A stretch of DNA of 64,000 bases from Salvator merianae (GCA_003586115.2 QVOM02000029.1:30704929-30768928), one strand, 5' to 3'; shown: positions 40,092-53,345, counted from the first letter of the stretch. Program-made: numbers and translations. The notes: generated from the sequence alone by a model not told the origin.

Positions 40092-43000
40092 CTGCTGTGT
40101 ACATTAAAAAAAACAAGTGTTCAACTTTGAGGCTGATAATCCAAGAATCCTGAAAAAAGCACTAGACTAAATACATGAGGGGTTTTGAACCATGAGAATT
40201 AAAAAAGGACTGTTGAAATGTTTCTGTCCCTTGGGAGCTTCAATAAACGTGATAAATAAGGAAGTGATAAACCTGTGGACTTCCAAACTGTAACTCCCTT
40301 TTATCTCTGGTCACTGACTATGCTGAGTGGGGACAACAGTTCAATTACACCTATAGAACAAAGGGCTTGGCATAAACAAAATACCCAACTTGAAACAGGT
40401 CACGTGTTTTTCACATGAAATACACCATCCACAACATCCCAGAACAAAGAGTTTAGAATCACACTTTAAGTAATCAAAGAACAGGAGTCTTACTGTTCTT
40501 GGTATCTTACTGTTCTAGGTATCTAACAGCAATCATATATGCTGCATTGAAAAACATAGAGCTTATAGAGAATACAATGTACAGGTAAAAAGATGGAGCT
40601 GAAATCATTTTTGGCTTAAGGAGAAAAGTACATAGAATGTTCTTTTTTTTCTTTTTTTTTTTCTTGGACCATTTACATAGCCACTGAAAACTCTGTACTC
40701 TTTTTCAGCAGTCAGATAGTCTATTCTCAGCAGAACCTTGCAAGATGGGTTTCACTGTCTACATGCTTCAGTGTGGCACAACGATACTGGATCATACTGG
40801 GTAAGACTAGGAAAGTCTCTAAAAGGCTCTCATATTGCTGCCAGAGTTTAGAGCCGGGCTCACAAACTACAGCCCTCCAGATGTTACTCCAGATGTTCTT
40901 GGACTACAACTCCCACCATTCCAGCATTCTGTGCCAACTTGGGAGTGGTAATCCAGGAGCATCTAGGGGGCTGCAGTTTGAGACTCCTGGTTTAGAGCAC
41001 GACAACTCATATGACTGAGTCCTGAGCTTCTCCACTGGACTAAGATATCTCACTGCTAACGTTACCTGCTTTGCCCAGCATTTTTAAAAATACTATACTG
41101 TACCTTCAAACTCAGCCCAAAAGTAGGTATTGCTGGCCTGCCATCTAAACCACTATAAGCATAATTTTAGCGTCCAATGCAAATATGGAGGTATTTACAG
41201 GAACGTATCTGTTTAAGTGCTCATCCTAATAACACTGTAGGCCCTTAAATGCTGAATCTGTTACTACTTTTCAGTAAAATGAAGGGATTTTAGCTTCTGA
41301 AGAATGCACAAATTAAAAGAGAAGCTGAATGAAAAATCCTTACCTTCCTCCGACCGTTCTCTTCAAGCTTTCCGGTAAGCTAACAATCTCGTGGGCGTTG
41401 TCTGCCCTGCTACCCTTTTCTCGCTGCTCCAAAGTACCTTTATGGCTGACCAGCTCCTGAAAGGCACTCTGCTCACTGCGGGAAGGCTCTTCCTCCTCTG
41501 TTTTCTGGGTGGGCGCTCCATTTGCTTCCATCTCTCTCTCAGAAGCGTCCAGGCAGCTTTTGATCTCAGTGAAAGTTTCTTGGCTTAAGTAATCATGATT
41601 CGCAATAGCCACCGCAGAAGTCCCATGATTGGCTGCGACTCCTGTGCTAGTCCCCATCGACTTTGAAATCACCTTCAGTTTGTGTGAGCTGGATTTGTAG
41701 AGCTTCTTTTTGTGCTTCGCTTTTGAATTGTGCTTTAAGAAAAATTCACAGGATTCTTGCAGCACTCTCCGGCTTTCACTAATTGGACTGATAGGGGAAA
41801 AGACACACAAGTTGGTTACCTGTATCCTTCATTAACTCTTTCGTACTGATCTTATGTTACGCCAGATGGCACTTCCAGTACCTAGAATGGATGCATAGGG
41901 AGAATTTCCAAAGAAGTAGGGATAACTAGGCTAGGTGAGTGTTATTCTCCTTTGCTGGCTCTAGGGAGTCAGAAGTGGGAGTTTCTTTTCTAGGGAAGCA
42001 ACTTTATGAGTTAAGACTCTTTCTTTCTAATTTTTAAGTTACAAAAAGCAGAAGCACTAAGACTGTCAGTGGCCCCAGGCTATAGGCAAATCTGCCAAAA
42101 TGAGACTTGACTTTAGATCCATATTCAACATTCTGTATAATGAAAGATGAACCATATTAATCCTAACTGGATTAGATCATGCAAAATCTAACACTCCCTT
42201 ACCACTTCTGTGCCTTGTTATCCAGGACTGTGTTTATCTGGCTTTATTCATTGCTTGCTTTGTTGTTTTAATTCACAGATGACCATTCAACTAAGCTACA
42301 CAATTTCTTAGGCCCATTCTTCGGCTCTGTTGCCTGCCAACACTAGAGGCACTTGATCCATCACTACACAATCCAAATCTGGTTTTTCACTCCTTCCATG
42401 GAACCTGCCTGCCAACACTGTAGCCATTAACACATTCTTACGAACTACTGGAATATTCATATACTCATAAATCACACCAGCTAACTCTGTGACTCAATAA
42501 AGAGTTCCCCAATGCATAAAAATTGCTTGTATGGCTGCATATCCAAGGGATAACAACTTTTAATGCAACAAAAGCAGTATTTAGCTGAAACCGACTACTT
42601 TAAGTTTACAAGTAAATAAATTAAATTATAATTACAACAAACAAGCATAGCAAGAAGAGGTTGTATTTTTGTAGGGATATCCATCTAGCTCTAAAACTTT
42701 AAGTAAAAGCACATGAAATAACCATGCAGGAGTGGAAAAAATGAAAGGATATGGAAAATAACCTATAGCTTCACTGGCAAAGGAATCTAGGCTTAAGGAA
42801 ATGAAAAAAATTGCTTTCTAGACAGGACTGAAAAAGACTAGAAAAACAAGGAAAATTAAAAAGTTAACAATTCAGGATCCAAAGAAAGATCCAAAAGGAA
42901 AATAGCATGAAAAGTATAACCACAGGAACTAGCATACAAGCCTACTTAACAAAGTCTGAGACACAGTTTGTAAAAATGTAAACAAACTAAAAGATTTATC

Positions 43001-46000
43001 AGTGATCAATTTACAGGAAACAAAATTTTCAAGAAAAATAAGACATTGAGAAGAATCTCTAAATAACTTGTACGTTCAGTCAATCAAGAAAAGTTTGCAA
43101 AAGTATGTGCTTTATGGGCTGGAAAATGCAAACACAAGTGATTTTACTAAGTAAAAATCTGCTGCCCAGATTAAACAACCATCACTTTTGCAGAAGCTGA
43201 TCAGGAGAGCAGTTTAACAAGACAGAATCTTGATATGGATATTTTGCATGTGGCTGCCTGCAGTTTTTAAGGGTTTTTTTAGGGTTAAGGAACAGTTTTC
43301 ATGACAGTTAGTAGAAACCAGCATGCTGATAACTCCTAAGCCCTCTATTCCAATGTACTGCAATTTCATTATGTGGATGGGGCATAATTTCATTAAGAGT
43401 TGAGGGACTTGTGTATGGAGCAAACTTACAACATAACATGAAACACTATACTAAAGCAAGTCAATTAGCAGTGCACAGTGCACCTAAGCGCTTTAGAAAC
43501 CAGCATTATCCCACACACAAAAAAAATAATAATAGAAATTGAGTGCCTTACTCTCTTTTGCGATTCCTGTTAAAGAAGTTTGCCCATTCCGAACAGGTCT
43601 TTTTGCTTCCCACCCAAAAGACTGGAGAGATACCAACAATCAAGGTCATCAAGTATTTCATCAAAAACAAAATTATTTCTGGTCTTGCCAGTATCTTGAC
43701 CTGCAAAACCATAAGCACTTGTTAAGAACATAATAGAAAAATTGTATTCCAGCCACATTGTCAGAGAGCAAAATGAATGGTGGCAACAGCCATGCTGGTC
43801 TCAGGCTTAAATACATTTTAAATTATTCATGACTCATAATTTGCCAAAGTAATTCTGGCAACTGTGATGCTGCAAGCATAAGCAGGTAACATATAATGCT
43901 TGGAATACAATTCTGACTGTTTTGTTGTACTTCTTTAGAACATGAGTCCAAAAATAAGAATTAATGAAAGATGAAAACTTTTACTAAGCCTCTCTGAATC
44001 TCAAACATCAAAGGATTAAGGAATCTTTTGCAATCCGGCAGACAATTATTCAGAATCTGCATAAGGTTTTAATATTAAAGGCAAGTACAATTTCATCAAG
44101 ATATCAAAAGCTCAGAAGGTGTACTGAAAGCTTGTGAAAGAGAGATCAAATGACAAAAAGTGTAGCTGATTATACTCTGTAATGCTCGGTTCTAAGCCAT
44201 TTTTTTTTTAGTGGCACTTTGCAACAACACAATTGCTTCATCTAAGTACACAGATGAACTCATGAGCTGTACTTAATTAGACAAGGCAATATTTTCAGAA
44301 CCCCTTGGGCGTAATGTACCACTGGTTGGGTTTTTTTTTTGCTGCTCACTGAAAAAAATAAAACAGTATAAAAAAGCAGTGCAATTTTGCTCAAGTGTTA
44401 ACTTGATTGTCTTACCTAAGCCCCTAATTTTTATTTTATTGAAAAATAGTTAAAATAATCTAAAAAACCCTAACAAACTGTATAATATTGCAATGGTACT
44501 ATAACTGAGCTGCAGGAAAATACAGTTCTCAAAGTAACACACCAAGTAATAAATCATCTATTTGGGCCAAGCTCAACATAATATACTGTGAAGTAATTTT
44601 GGGCTTTAGCCTACTGAGGGAAACACAGCTCTAAAAACCAGATTCTACAGCATACTTTTCTACTGAAATAAGCACTGTACTAGAATCCCTATGGTATTTT
44701 TTCTAAGTATGGAAACTATCTGTCTTTGTGTATGTCATTCTTTATCCAAATGTTCAAGTACAAACGTTTCTTCTGTATTTCTGTCTGAGCTACTTGAAAT
44801 TTATTTCCATATACAAGTGCAGACAGAAAAGCGATACCTAACCATGCATTTTTTTTCCAGAATAAATGAAATACCAATCTTAAAAATGAATATACTCAGA
44901 ACAATATTCAACAGGAAAAAATGAGTTTAAAAGTCCCAAGACTATAATGGTATATTATTTTTGCTGCTGTTTTTGAACAGTCAGTATTGCTTTTCAGCTA
45001 TATGGAAACCTAAATTTAAAAGGATTATTTAGTCCTTTAGGATTCCACGCAGCTGAAAAGAATATAGACTATGAATATTCTTCGTACTCATACAAAGACT
45101 TCCTAGTAAAGACTTGTTGAGAATAACTTTAAGGTACAAAGATCACCTGGTAATTAAAGCTTACAATAGGCATAAACAAAGCACCATTCTGGAGACACAC
45201 AGGTCCTCAGACACTGGAGCTTGGCTCACAACCGGCCAGTTTGCTGAGATAGTCAACCAGCTTAGGCTCAACTCACCTGGCTAGGGTAGGTACATGCTGG
45301 CCTTTTGCAGCCGCTCTCGATACTTTTACAGCTGTGGCAAGCCTTTGAAGAGACAGTAATGGCCTGCCTATAGCTGTAAAAGTATCACAAAGTGACTGAA
45401 AATCACCATCACCACACTGAAACTTTGTTAGGCCAGGTCACTGAGCTTGGTAAGGCCTGCCTCACCATTAAGCCAGCCAGCTTGGTTCAGGGATGGGCAC
45501 ATCTCTACGCACAGTTATCCCTCCACATATGCAAGGCTTCGTTTCAGGAAACCCTTAGGAGTGCAGATATCACAAATGCAAAACCTGGTCATACCCCCTC
45601 CAAGAAAGCCATCTCTGTGAAATTTGCAAGGATGTTCTTACTGTATCATTGCAAACATGTGGATCTTCTTCATGCAGAGGTGGTAAATTGGGGGGAACGA
45701 CTATATGGCATGTCTTTCTACAAGTAAATCTCCACCACTATTACACAATTACAGAGGCAACCAGCACATCTCAAGGCTTTACTGTGAAAATATTTCACTC
45801 TTACCTGATAAGGGCAAGGTATATGGAACTCATGACAATGATCATAAACCCAGGTGGTTTCCCAGATTTTCCTGTGCACTTGCTCATAGATGTAGCATCC
45901 TAGCAGCATCACTAGTGGTACCAGGTATAGGCCACTGAAGACACCGATTCGAATCATGAACTTTTTCAGTTTTTCTTGATTCCTGCCGTCATTTTGAATG

Positions 46001-49000
46001 ACTTGCCGCACGTGATTTAGAGAAATTATGCCAGCTAAGAGGAGAGACAAGCCAACAAAGACACAAAGGCACAAAGGCAAAAGGACAAAATACCGGGAAG
46101 CATCCAAATCATAAAGGCCAACAAAACACACACCACTGATGTTGTCACCTTCCACTTTGTTCATGGCAAGCAGCATAATTGTGAGGAAGCCTGGCATGCC
46201 CCAGGCAACTGCGTGGAACCACATCGCCTTTTGTTCGATGGCCTCACAGCTCCACTTCCGTCCAGCAGCTAGGAACCATGTGACTGTGAGGATTACCCAC
46301 CACACTGTTCCTGCCATGGTGAAAAAATACAAAGCCATAAAAACAATTGTGCAGCCTTTGTTCTGAGAACCAAGCACAACTGTTTCACCATACTGAAGTT
46401 TTTCATCAGCCTTATTACAGGCTGTTCTATTTCCCAGAACAAACCCAAGGAAGTATGTAAGAGACACTACGCTGTAACAAACTGAGTAATATATTATTGG
46501 CCTCTCTGGATACCTAAACCGTTTAACATCAATTAAAAATGTCAAGAACGTGAAGAGAGTTGCACAAAGGCAAAAAATGGAAACGATTCCAGTGAAGTTT
46601 TTCGCAATGTCTAGCTCGTGAGTACTGAAGTACATGTTGGGACATGGAGGTGCACAGTGGTCAATTCCCAAAAACTTGTAGCCTTGCCCGCTGGATGTCT
46701 GCAAGTGTCGGGGACACCAAAATCCATAGTCCCTTCTTGGCTGTCCTGGAGTCTTCTTAGTATCATGAGCTCTTGTGGTTATGGAAGCAGTGACAACAGC
46801 AGTTTCATCACAGTCCTCCAATCTAGAGACAAAGTAAAGGTGTAAAAACTGAATAAGTTTAGCAAATAAAGGACTTCATTTACTTTTACTCTCTTAGAGC
46901 TTTAGAATTTGCTCTCTGGATGGAGAACTGAACTGGTTTTGTGAGGAATAGAAAGGCAGTCTTAAAAAATAAATTAAGCATCCACCTCATGAACCAAATC
47001 TTACAACTGATGTTTCCTTTCCTTTCTTTGTTTGTTTCATGCCTTATACCAAATGGTATCAGGGCATATTGTTTAAGTAAAACAATACATTACCGCTATA
47101 AGAATTCTCAATGAATAAAAATTCACTCAGTACAAGGAAATGGTTAAGAGGTGCATCCCCTCTGTTTTGCAAGAAAGTCCAGATATAGCATGGGGACGCT
47201 TATAATTACTGGGCTTCTTGGCAAAGGATTGGACAATATCTGCCACTAACCTGCCCCTCACTGTCCTTTCAGAATCTGCAGGGGAAATCTGAAGCAGTGA
47301 TCATCGTAGCTCTGTTTTGGGATCATGCCATCAAACCAAGCCACATCTATAGGTGCTTCACCCTGCCAACTTTGGTAGCTTAGGTGCCCATCAGCTGTGT
47401 GTTAGATCTGTGCCAACACTCCTCCCAAGAGCTTTGTAAATGGAAGCTTCCCCACCCTAGATTCATAAAAACAAATGGAGGCTTCTTACATTAGATCCAG
47501 ACATTCTTGCAATACCTGAGGGTTTGTTTCAATACATGTTTTGAGCTGTTCTGCCCTGTTCTCTCTTTAATTCCATGGGATCCAACATTTACCCAAGCTT
47601 CATGAAAAAGTGAGTGGATGGATATATATATACACCCATGCATATAAACACAAAGATTGGAAATCCCTGTCAAAGAATTGCCCCAATAAGAAAGTTGACA
47701 CATGTAGTAGCAAAATATTTATTTTTTAAAAAAGGAAACAGAATAAGATGAGAACCAACATCCTCCAGAAAATCAAATAGAAGCTCCACTGTCCACATGG
47801 GCTGGATGCAGCTCATACAAAAGGTATGAGAGCTGCCCTTTCAACAAGAGGTATAGCAAAGAAGCATGCTTCATTTCCTGGCCCTACTAACTTGACAGGT
47901 ACGGAATGGAAGTTCTGCATCTGTAAAGTTTTTGAGGAGAGGAACTTTCCCACCAGACTGGAAATGGTCCAGAAAGCTGGCCATTTTTTGTCTGACAAGA
48001 AAAAAAAAACACCTCCCCCAATTGGACCTGTAAGGTACTTCCTGCTCCTTCTATCCCTCAACTCTTGGGGTGGATGTAGCAGCCCAGGGGCCAGTTGGGG
48101 CCAGGTACTTATAAACACAACACCTTAGGGGCACCAGATATGTGAATGTCATACTCCTGGACCAGCAGGGAACATCTTATGGTGTCCATGTAGATTGAAC
48201 CAAAGAAATGCTGAGAATCGGTTATGAAGGAACATGTTCTGATATTATTTTAATCTCAGGAAAGAAAACCTGAAAATGTGCACCACAGTCAACAAAATAT
48301 TACATACGTTGTAAGAAGAGAGGTGTGCAGCTACATGCTCAAGAGCCTGTGCTGGTTATCTGGTGCTTTCATAGGCAACTCCAGGTACACTGTACTATAG
48401 CAACATGTTACTGCATAGTTCTAACTTGTCAAAGCACGAATGGCTAAAACAATCAAATCCCTTCCTTAAACATATCACCAGATCTGGTTAATCTAAAAGA
48501 GGCACATCTGGAAATCTAGTAACAATGCAAAATGTAGAACTGCCTCAGATTCTGCAGTGTTTTTTACAAATATAATAGCATTATGTTTTTAAAAAATATA
48601 TTTTTAAGGGCAACACCAGTGCTTTCCCATCCTAGTCTAAATCAAAATGCTGCTTCTGAGCTTGCTAGAAATTAAAAATAACATAGAGGCTCCTCGCTTT
48701 TGTCTTTCATGGATTACATTGCAGTCTGTGAGCCTCCATCCCTTCCGTCGCACTTCTCATCAGGATCCTGACTTCTTACAAAACTATTCATGGCATGGGA
48801 GATATGAAGTTTGGTTCACTTTTTGCAACAGTATTGAGGTACTGGAAAAACTTGCAGCACCTGTTCATCTTCTTCTAAAAATCTCTCTAAGTGTATTTTA
48901 AAATTAAGGTACTTCCAGACTATTTGACATATATCTAGCATGCCCCAAGCCACCACAGTAGTCTGAAAATGGATGTTTTACTTCTATAATAGTATAAATG

Positions 49001-49794
49001 TTAATTTATAAAATGGAAAGTGCATGGAAGATGCCAATCCTTACATAGATAAAATATGGTTTTCAACTACAAGAGGAAATTTTTCATTAATCTAGAAGAA
49101 TTCCAAGGTTTTCAAAGGTACAAAATCCTAAAGGTCAACCCTTTCCCAAAAATCCCAGTGAGAAGCATAGAAAGCTGCCTGCCTCTACCATCTATGTGAA
49201 CAAGCACTCTACAAATCTGAAAACTGGAAGTGATGGAACAGGAATTATTTCTTTGAGACCCAAAGATTTTTTGTGATGGATACTCTTATCCAGCCAAGAT
49301 CAGAAGCATAAAATGCACTTTGTCTTTGTACCACTACAACTAAAACAGAATTCCTCAACCCCTTGAATCAGCACAGAAACCTGCTTCCTTCTTACGCCAA
49401 ATTGATCTTGGGATTCAGCAAGGTCCCTCTAAAAAATGGGAGGGAAGTGAAGGACCCCATATTTGTGTTACACAACTGTAACACTGTACTTGTTATGCTG
49501 TAATCCAAATAACAATTCTCCTGAGCAAAATGTATAAACTAGGGCACAAAGTAGAACAAAGTTAAAATAAAAAGAGATTGAATTAAAATCACTGTACCTG
49601 TTGCATTCAAGTTCTTTATTCCAAGGAATCTCAAAAGTATGTATCAGTTTTTTACAGTCAGAATACACTCTTTCACAGAGACTTCGGCAAGGGTGAATTA
49701 CGTGTGTTTGTTCCATGCAGGGAGGCACAAATGCTTTGCATAGAAAAGCATGAATTTCTGGTGAGCATGGGACATTCAGGAGAGGATAGAAGGG
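39923..49794 (-). CDS. FZD6: FZD6, Frizzled-6 receptor (5' partial: last five coding exons)
   Basis: Join on the minus strand: 49794-49598, 46822-45805, 43700-43552, 41787-41344, 40091-39923; 1977 nt, 658 aa plus stop. It is a seven-pass plasma-membrane Wnt receptor acting mainly in planar cell polarity and hair/feather-type patterning. Visible are the second half of the cysteine-rich Wnt-binding domain (8 cysteines), [18 protein letters not shown] and the full seven-helix core, the Dishevelled-binding KTxxxW motif (KTCSEW), and a long cytoplasmic tail starting [23 protein letters not shown] and NRT glycosylation sites precede TM1 and lie in the first extracellular loop. Every junction is GT-AG and phase-consistent. 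The first coding exon (signal peptide, first two CRD cysteines) is not in the window. It lies downstream of CTHRC1's promoter, in the same orientation. Confidence 0.95.
40092..41343 (-). other. FZD6: FZD6 intron before the last exon
   Basis: A 1.25 kb intron containing the MITE-like repeat at 40.85-41.0 kb; nothing else recognised. Confidence 0.7.
40850..40995. repeat. MITE-like palindromic repeat
   Basis: It has the squamate motif 'ttggactacaactcccacca' and a partly complementary right half ending 'gtttgagactcctgg'. The left end 'gggctcacaaactacag' pairs with the right end, so the unit is roughly palindromic. Confidence 0.65.
41344..41787 (-). CDS. FZD6: FZD6 cytoplasmic-tail exon
   Basis: It encodes [40 protein letters not shown] and [17 protein letters not shown], conserved, then a diverged Glu/Ser-rich part ([12 protein letters not shown]...). 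Acceptor cctatcag|tccaa, donor ggaag|gtaagg. Confidence 0.94.
41788..43551 (-). other. FZD6: FZD6 intron
   Basis: A 1.8 kb AT-rich intron; no repeat family or exon recognised. Confidence 0.7.
43552..43700 (-). CDS. FZD6: FZD6 exon with TM7 and KTxxxW motif
   Basis: 49 codons plus two bases: [55 protein letters not shown] is the Dishevelled-binding motif at the start of the tail. Acceptor ttttgcag|gtcaa, donor aagaga|gtaagg. Confidence 0.95.
43701..45804 (-). other. FZD6: FZD6 intron
   Basis: A 2.1 kb intron, AT-rich at its left, with a hairpin-forming inverted repeat near 45.35 kb. Confidence 0.7.
45319..45386. repeat. perfect 15-bp inverted repeat, possible MITE core
   Basis: 'gatacttttacagct' (45319-45333) and its exact reverse complement (45372-45386) are separated by 38 bp. 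Looser complementarity continues outwards between about 45.26 and 45.46 kb. Confidence 0.75.
45805..46822 (-). CDS. FZD6: FZD6 transmembrane-core exon
   Basis: 339 codons plus one base: the last CRD cysteine (LEDCDET), the linker, then TM1 to TM6 with [38 protein letters not shown] and [20 protein letters not shown]. It is very close to mammalian FZD6. Acceptor tctctag|attgg, donor tatcag|gtaaga. Confidence 0.97.
46823..49597 (-). other. FZD6: FZD6 intron
   Basis: A 2.8 kb intron without recognised elements. Confidence 0.7.
49598..49794 (-). CDS. FZD6: FZD6 CRD exon
   Basis: 65 codons plus two bases: [56 protein letters not shown] and ending KELECN. Acceptor cttttctcaaag|ccctt, donor caacag|gtacag. 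Length and phase match the homologous exon. Confidence 0.93.
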
Positions 49795-51229
49795 CTTTGA
49801 GAAAAGAAAAAAAGGAATTTTGATTAGGAAGACTCCCTAAACACAATCTTGTAGCAAAACTAGCTGTAACCAAAGTAGCTTTGCATTCATCCTCTTACAG
49901 AATCAACAGCACCCTGTAAAAAATAGTTTTAGCAACTTTATCAGATTTCCAAACATTCAAACTAATTATCAGACATTTTCCTTTACTGCCCATTGTACAA
50001 GCTTGAGAAGGCAGACAGTATTTTCATTATATTCATAACATTTCATAACAAATTAATTATTCTTATATGCTTGCAAGTACTTTAAATCTAAATACATGGT
50101 AAATTATTTTTTATTTATTTAAATGGATTTAAATGCTTATGTATATGCATCAGACTATTCTATTATAAAGGTACACAAACATTCACATTATATATACCCC
50201 AAATCCAGAAGCTCTTATCTACCAATAGGATATATCATGCAGATAAAAGTTTATGTAATTAGAAGTCTTTGAAACTGTTAGCATAGAAATGTGATGGTGG
50301 ACACTCAAGAACTTTTATATCAGCTTTGTATACATGTTTGACCATGCTTTTATGTATGTACACTTATTTTAATTGTTTTTTAATGTGAAGCCTTGTAAGC
50401 GGGGTAAGAATTTAATAGGAATTTGATTTCCCATTTTCTTCTTCCTAAAGCATTCATGACAGACTTTCCTCTCAACTTAAAGCTGCTGTAGTCCCTGCAC
50501 AGGAAAAAAACAGCCTTCAAGACAATCCTAGGTTTTTGTAAACAATTTGAGTTTGATTTTGGGGAGAACACAGAGTGTTCAGAAATATGAAAAATATGGA
50601 GAACATCTGAAATTCAGAACTGCACAACGTTTTGTATTCAAGCAAGAGAGAATTCTTTTTAGTTATTAAGCTTCCTGTACTTCTATTTTTGATTACTTCT
50701 GTCAACATAAAATATATAAAACCCAGTAGTCAATAGCTGGCCTCAGGAAAATATTAACCAAAAAAAGGCATACTGAACAGATTTCTTAGCATGAACTTTT
50801 TGCTGAGACTTGATGAAACATGATATAATGCAATAGTTGTCAATTACTGTGATAACTACTGGAAAGCCCATGCATCTGACCAAGAATGAAAACTATTATC
50901 AAAAGTAGCAAAGACGTTTTCCAGATTCCCAGTAGGTAAGTATCCATGGTCTTTCTCCTCACTGTTTTCAGGAAAACATACATATTGGCTTCAACCATAA
51001 AATGAATTCCTGGTGGAGGATGGGAGGGGCAGCATAATACATGTTTATGTATTAATGTGTCTCCCCGACCTGTCAGAAATTGGTGGATGAAACTAAGAAG
51101 CTGCTGCCCCTGAGCGTTCAAATTCCAGGCTTTACAATGAAGTCGATAGTATAAACACAATGTTTTGAAGTAGTTAAAAAAAAAAAAATTGGCACATATT
51201 TAATAGGCACATATTTTATTCAGTTTGCA

Positions 51230-51400
51230 CTTCAATCAGTCAGCTGGCTAATTTATATACTGCCTTTCCAAATATTGCTCAAAGTGGTTAACAAAGTAAC
51301 AAGAAAACATGAAACAATTTATAAGTAATACAAAATGTAATAATTTAATAGCAACCATAATGTAATATAACATTTATAAAATAAGACAAAAACAGCAAAA
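51230..51400 (-). mobile_element. L2-type LINE 3' tail
   Basis: 'ggctaatttatatactgcct' followed by 'ctcaaagtggttaacaaagt' is the reverse complement of an L2-type 3' end. Confidence 0.6.
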
Positions 51401-52679
51401 TGCACCCTGGGAGGAGCCAAGGTGATGATCTGAGCAGATGTCTGAGTACTCACTCAGCTCCTCTTTCACTGGTCATCATTCTTCTTTAAAAATTTGTATT
51501 TGTATTATTTATATTGTATTCACTATTTAATAGGCAACAGGAACTAGCAGGTGTCTGGAACTGAGAACTGCTTGGTTGCTGTGACCTTGATGAATTCAGG
51601 CACTTTGTTGTTCAGGCAACTATTGACTCAACAGGGTGTCTCCGAGGGTCAAAGAGGGCACCCCTGACACCCTGCCTCCATTTTTTGGCAGCAACAGGTG
51701 TATTTGAAGCATACATGCTGGCCGTTTTCTGGCACAATTACTTGCAGAGCTGCCTCCATTACAGGGCAGTTCCTTCCCACCATGCATGGAGGCCATACCG
51801 AAGATGCCTTTTTCTGCAGCGCTTTCCCAGGGGGAGCCTGTTCCACCCAGAAGTGGCGATGTGGCCTTTTCTCCGCATAGCAGTGGCACTCTTTTTCAAA
51901 CTCAAGAGCCCAGGAGACAAGGGACAAAGGATTCTGTCTTGGCAGCAAGAGGATGACGTCCACGGTCAACATGCGGTATAGAAGTCAGTGCATGAATCAA
52001 ACCAGGGAGGCAGTAGCAACCCTTTCAAGCCGGGCTGCCTCCTCAATGCCCCCCCCCCTTTGCAGCAACGGTTTTCTTTGAAGGAATGCATTGCTCCCCT
52101 AATACAGCAAAGCATTCAAGGCCTTTCACCAGCACTGATGTCTGCCTGTTGGGTTTGGTAGAAAACAGGATAGGAATTTAAGATTTTTAAAGGATTCAGA
52201 AGGATCAAGAGGCGTACAAGGGGAATATTCTCCACTGAAACACTACTCTTACTGTTATGTTTTAAAATAGGGCTGAGGTTGGAAATAACTTCTATAGACA
52301 CTCACTATGAGATTCAATAATTTTATAAAGTACCATTATCATAATTGATATTAGATTGCAGAAAAGGTTAAAATGAAGTCCAAAGGTATTTTAGTACAAG
52401 TCTCTGGCAGAAAATGGCTTTCCTTCTTCTAGATGTTAAACTGATTCTTTGCAAAATAGCTGGTTATATATCAAATAAATTTTAATTTGCTTAATTAGTG
52501 GTCATCTGGAAGATACATATAAACAAACATTTTCCCCTTTACCTGCAGTATGTGTTAGTAGTAACTGGAAAATTTCCACTAGAGAAATTTGTATTTCCCA
52601 GGAAGCACTAAAACAGAAGCAGAGAAAACACTCTCCAGTAGGAGAGAGAAATGAATAATTGAGAGATAATTCCTCTACA

Positions 52680-52840
52680 GCAAGGCTGCTCAGTTTCCAT
52701 ACGTTCTTGAACTACATTTTCAGCATTCCATGCCAGCCCCAATAGTACATCACAGAATGGTGGGAATTGCTGCTCAGAAGCAGAAGAACTGATACAGAAT
52801 TCTGGGAATAGTAGTTCTATAACATCTGAACTACAAGCTC
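52680..52840. repeat. MITE-like palindromic repeat
   Basis: Same family as 40.9 kb: 'ttgaactacattttcagcat' at the left, 'ctgggaatagtagttctata' at the right, partly complementary. Confidence 0.6.
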
Positions 52841-52861
52841 AGATCCCCAGGATACAGGGAG

Positions 52862-53345
52862 ATCTCATTTACTTATTTGTATTTCTATCCTACTCTGTAG
52901 CCAGAGGTCTCAGGGTAGATTACAATAAAAAATATTAAAATCCAATTAAAAATGAACATTAAAGACCATGGGAGATGAGATTGATCCCTGAGAACCCCAC
53001 AGGTTAATTCGCAATGTGTTTATCAGGCATCTCCCACAACTGCTCTCTTGGTATCAGCCTTGGAGATAGTAGCAAAACCATTGCAGTGCAGTGTCTCCCA
53101 CTTCCAAATTCCATAGCTTTTTTAGAAGGATGCTATGGTTGATGGTATCAAAAGCTGTTGAGATATCCAGGAGAACAAACAGAGTAGCAGTACCCCATAT
53201 TCTTCCAGAAAAGGTCATCAGCCAGGGTGACCAAAGCAATTTCAGTGCCATAACTGGGCCTGAAGTCGGAATCAAATAGGTCTAGATACTCAGCTTCCTC
53301 CAAATATATTTGCTGTTGATGGTCATGACCCTCTCCAATACCTTT
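52862..53345 (-). mobile_element. L2-type LINE, 3' tail joined to an RT fragment
   Basis: The minus strand gives FDSDFRPSYGTEIALVTLAD and FVLLDISTAFDTINHSILL, then jumps to a 3' tail. It is the same clade as the 15.7-17.2 kb element but carries an internal deletion. Confidence 0.75.

Noticed and set aside
41391..41588. 65-aa plus-strand frame
   Set aside because: Antisense shadow of the FZD6 tail exon.
45718..46821. 367-aa frame as an intronless receptor gene with its own ATG
   Set aside because: Clear GT-AG sites bound it as an internal FZD6 exon; the residues before WCPRH and after CPYQ belong to spliced neighbours.
50840..51160. Possible missing FZD6 first exon (hydrophobic MDTYLLGIWKTSLLLLIIVF)
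   Set aside because: It looks like a signal peptide, but no CRD start or cysteines follow and no matching donor gives the FZD6 sequence.
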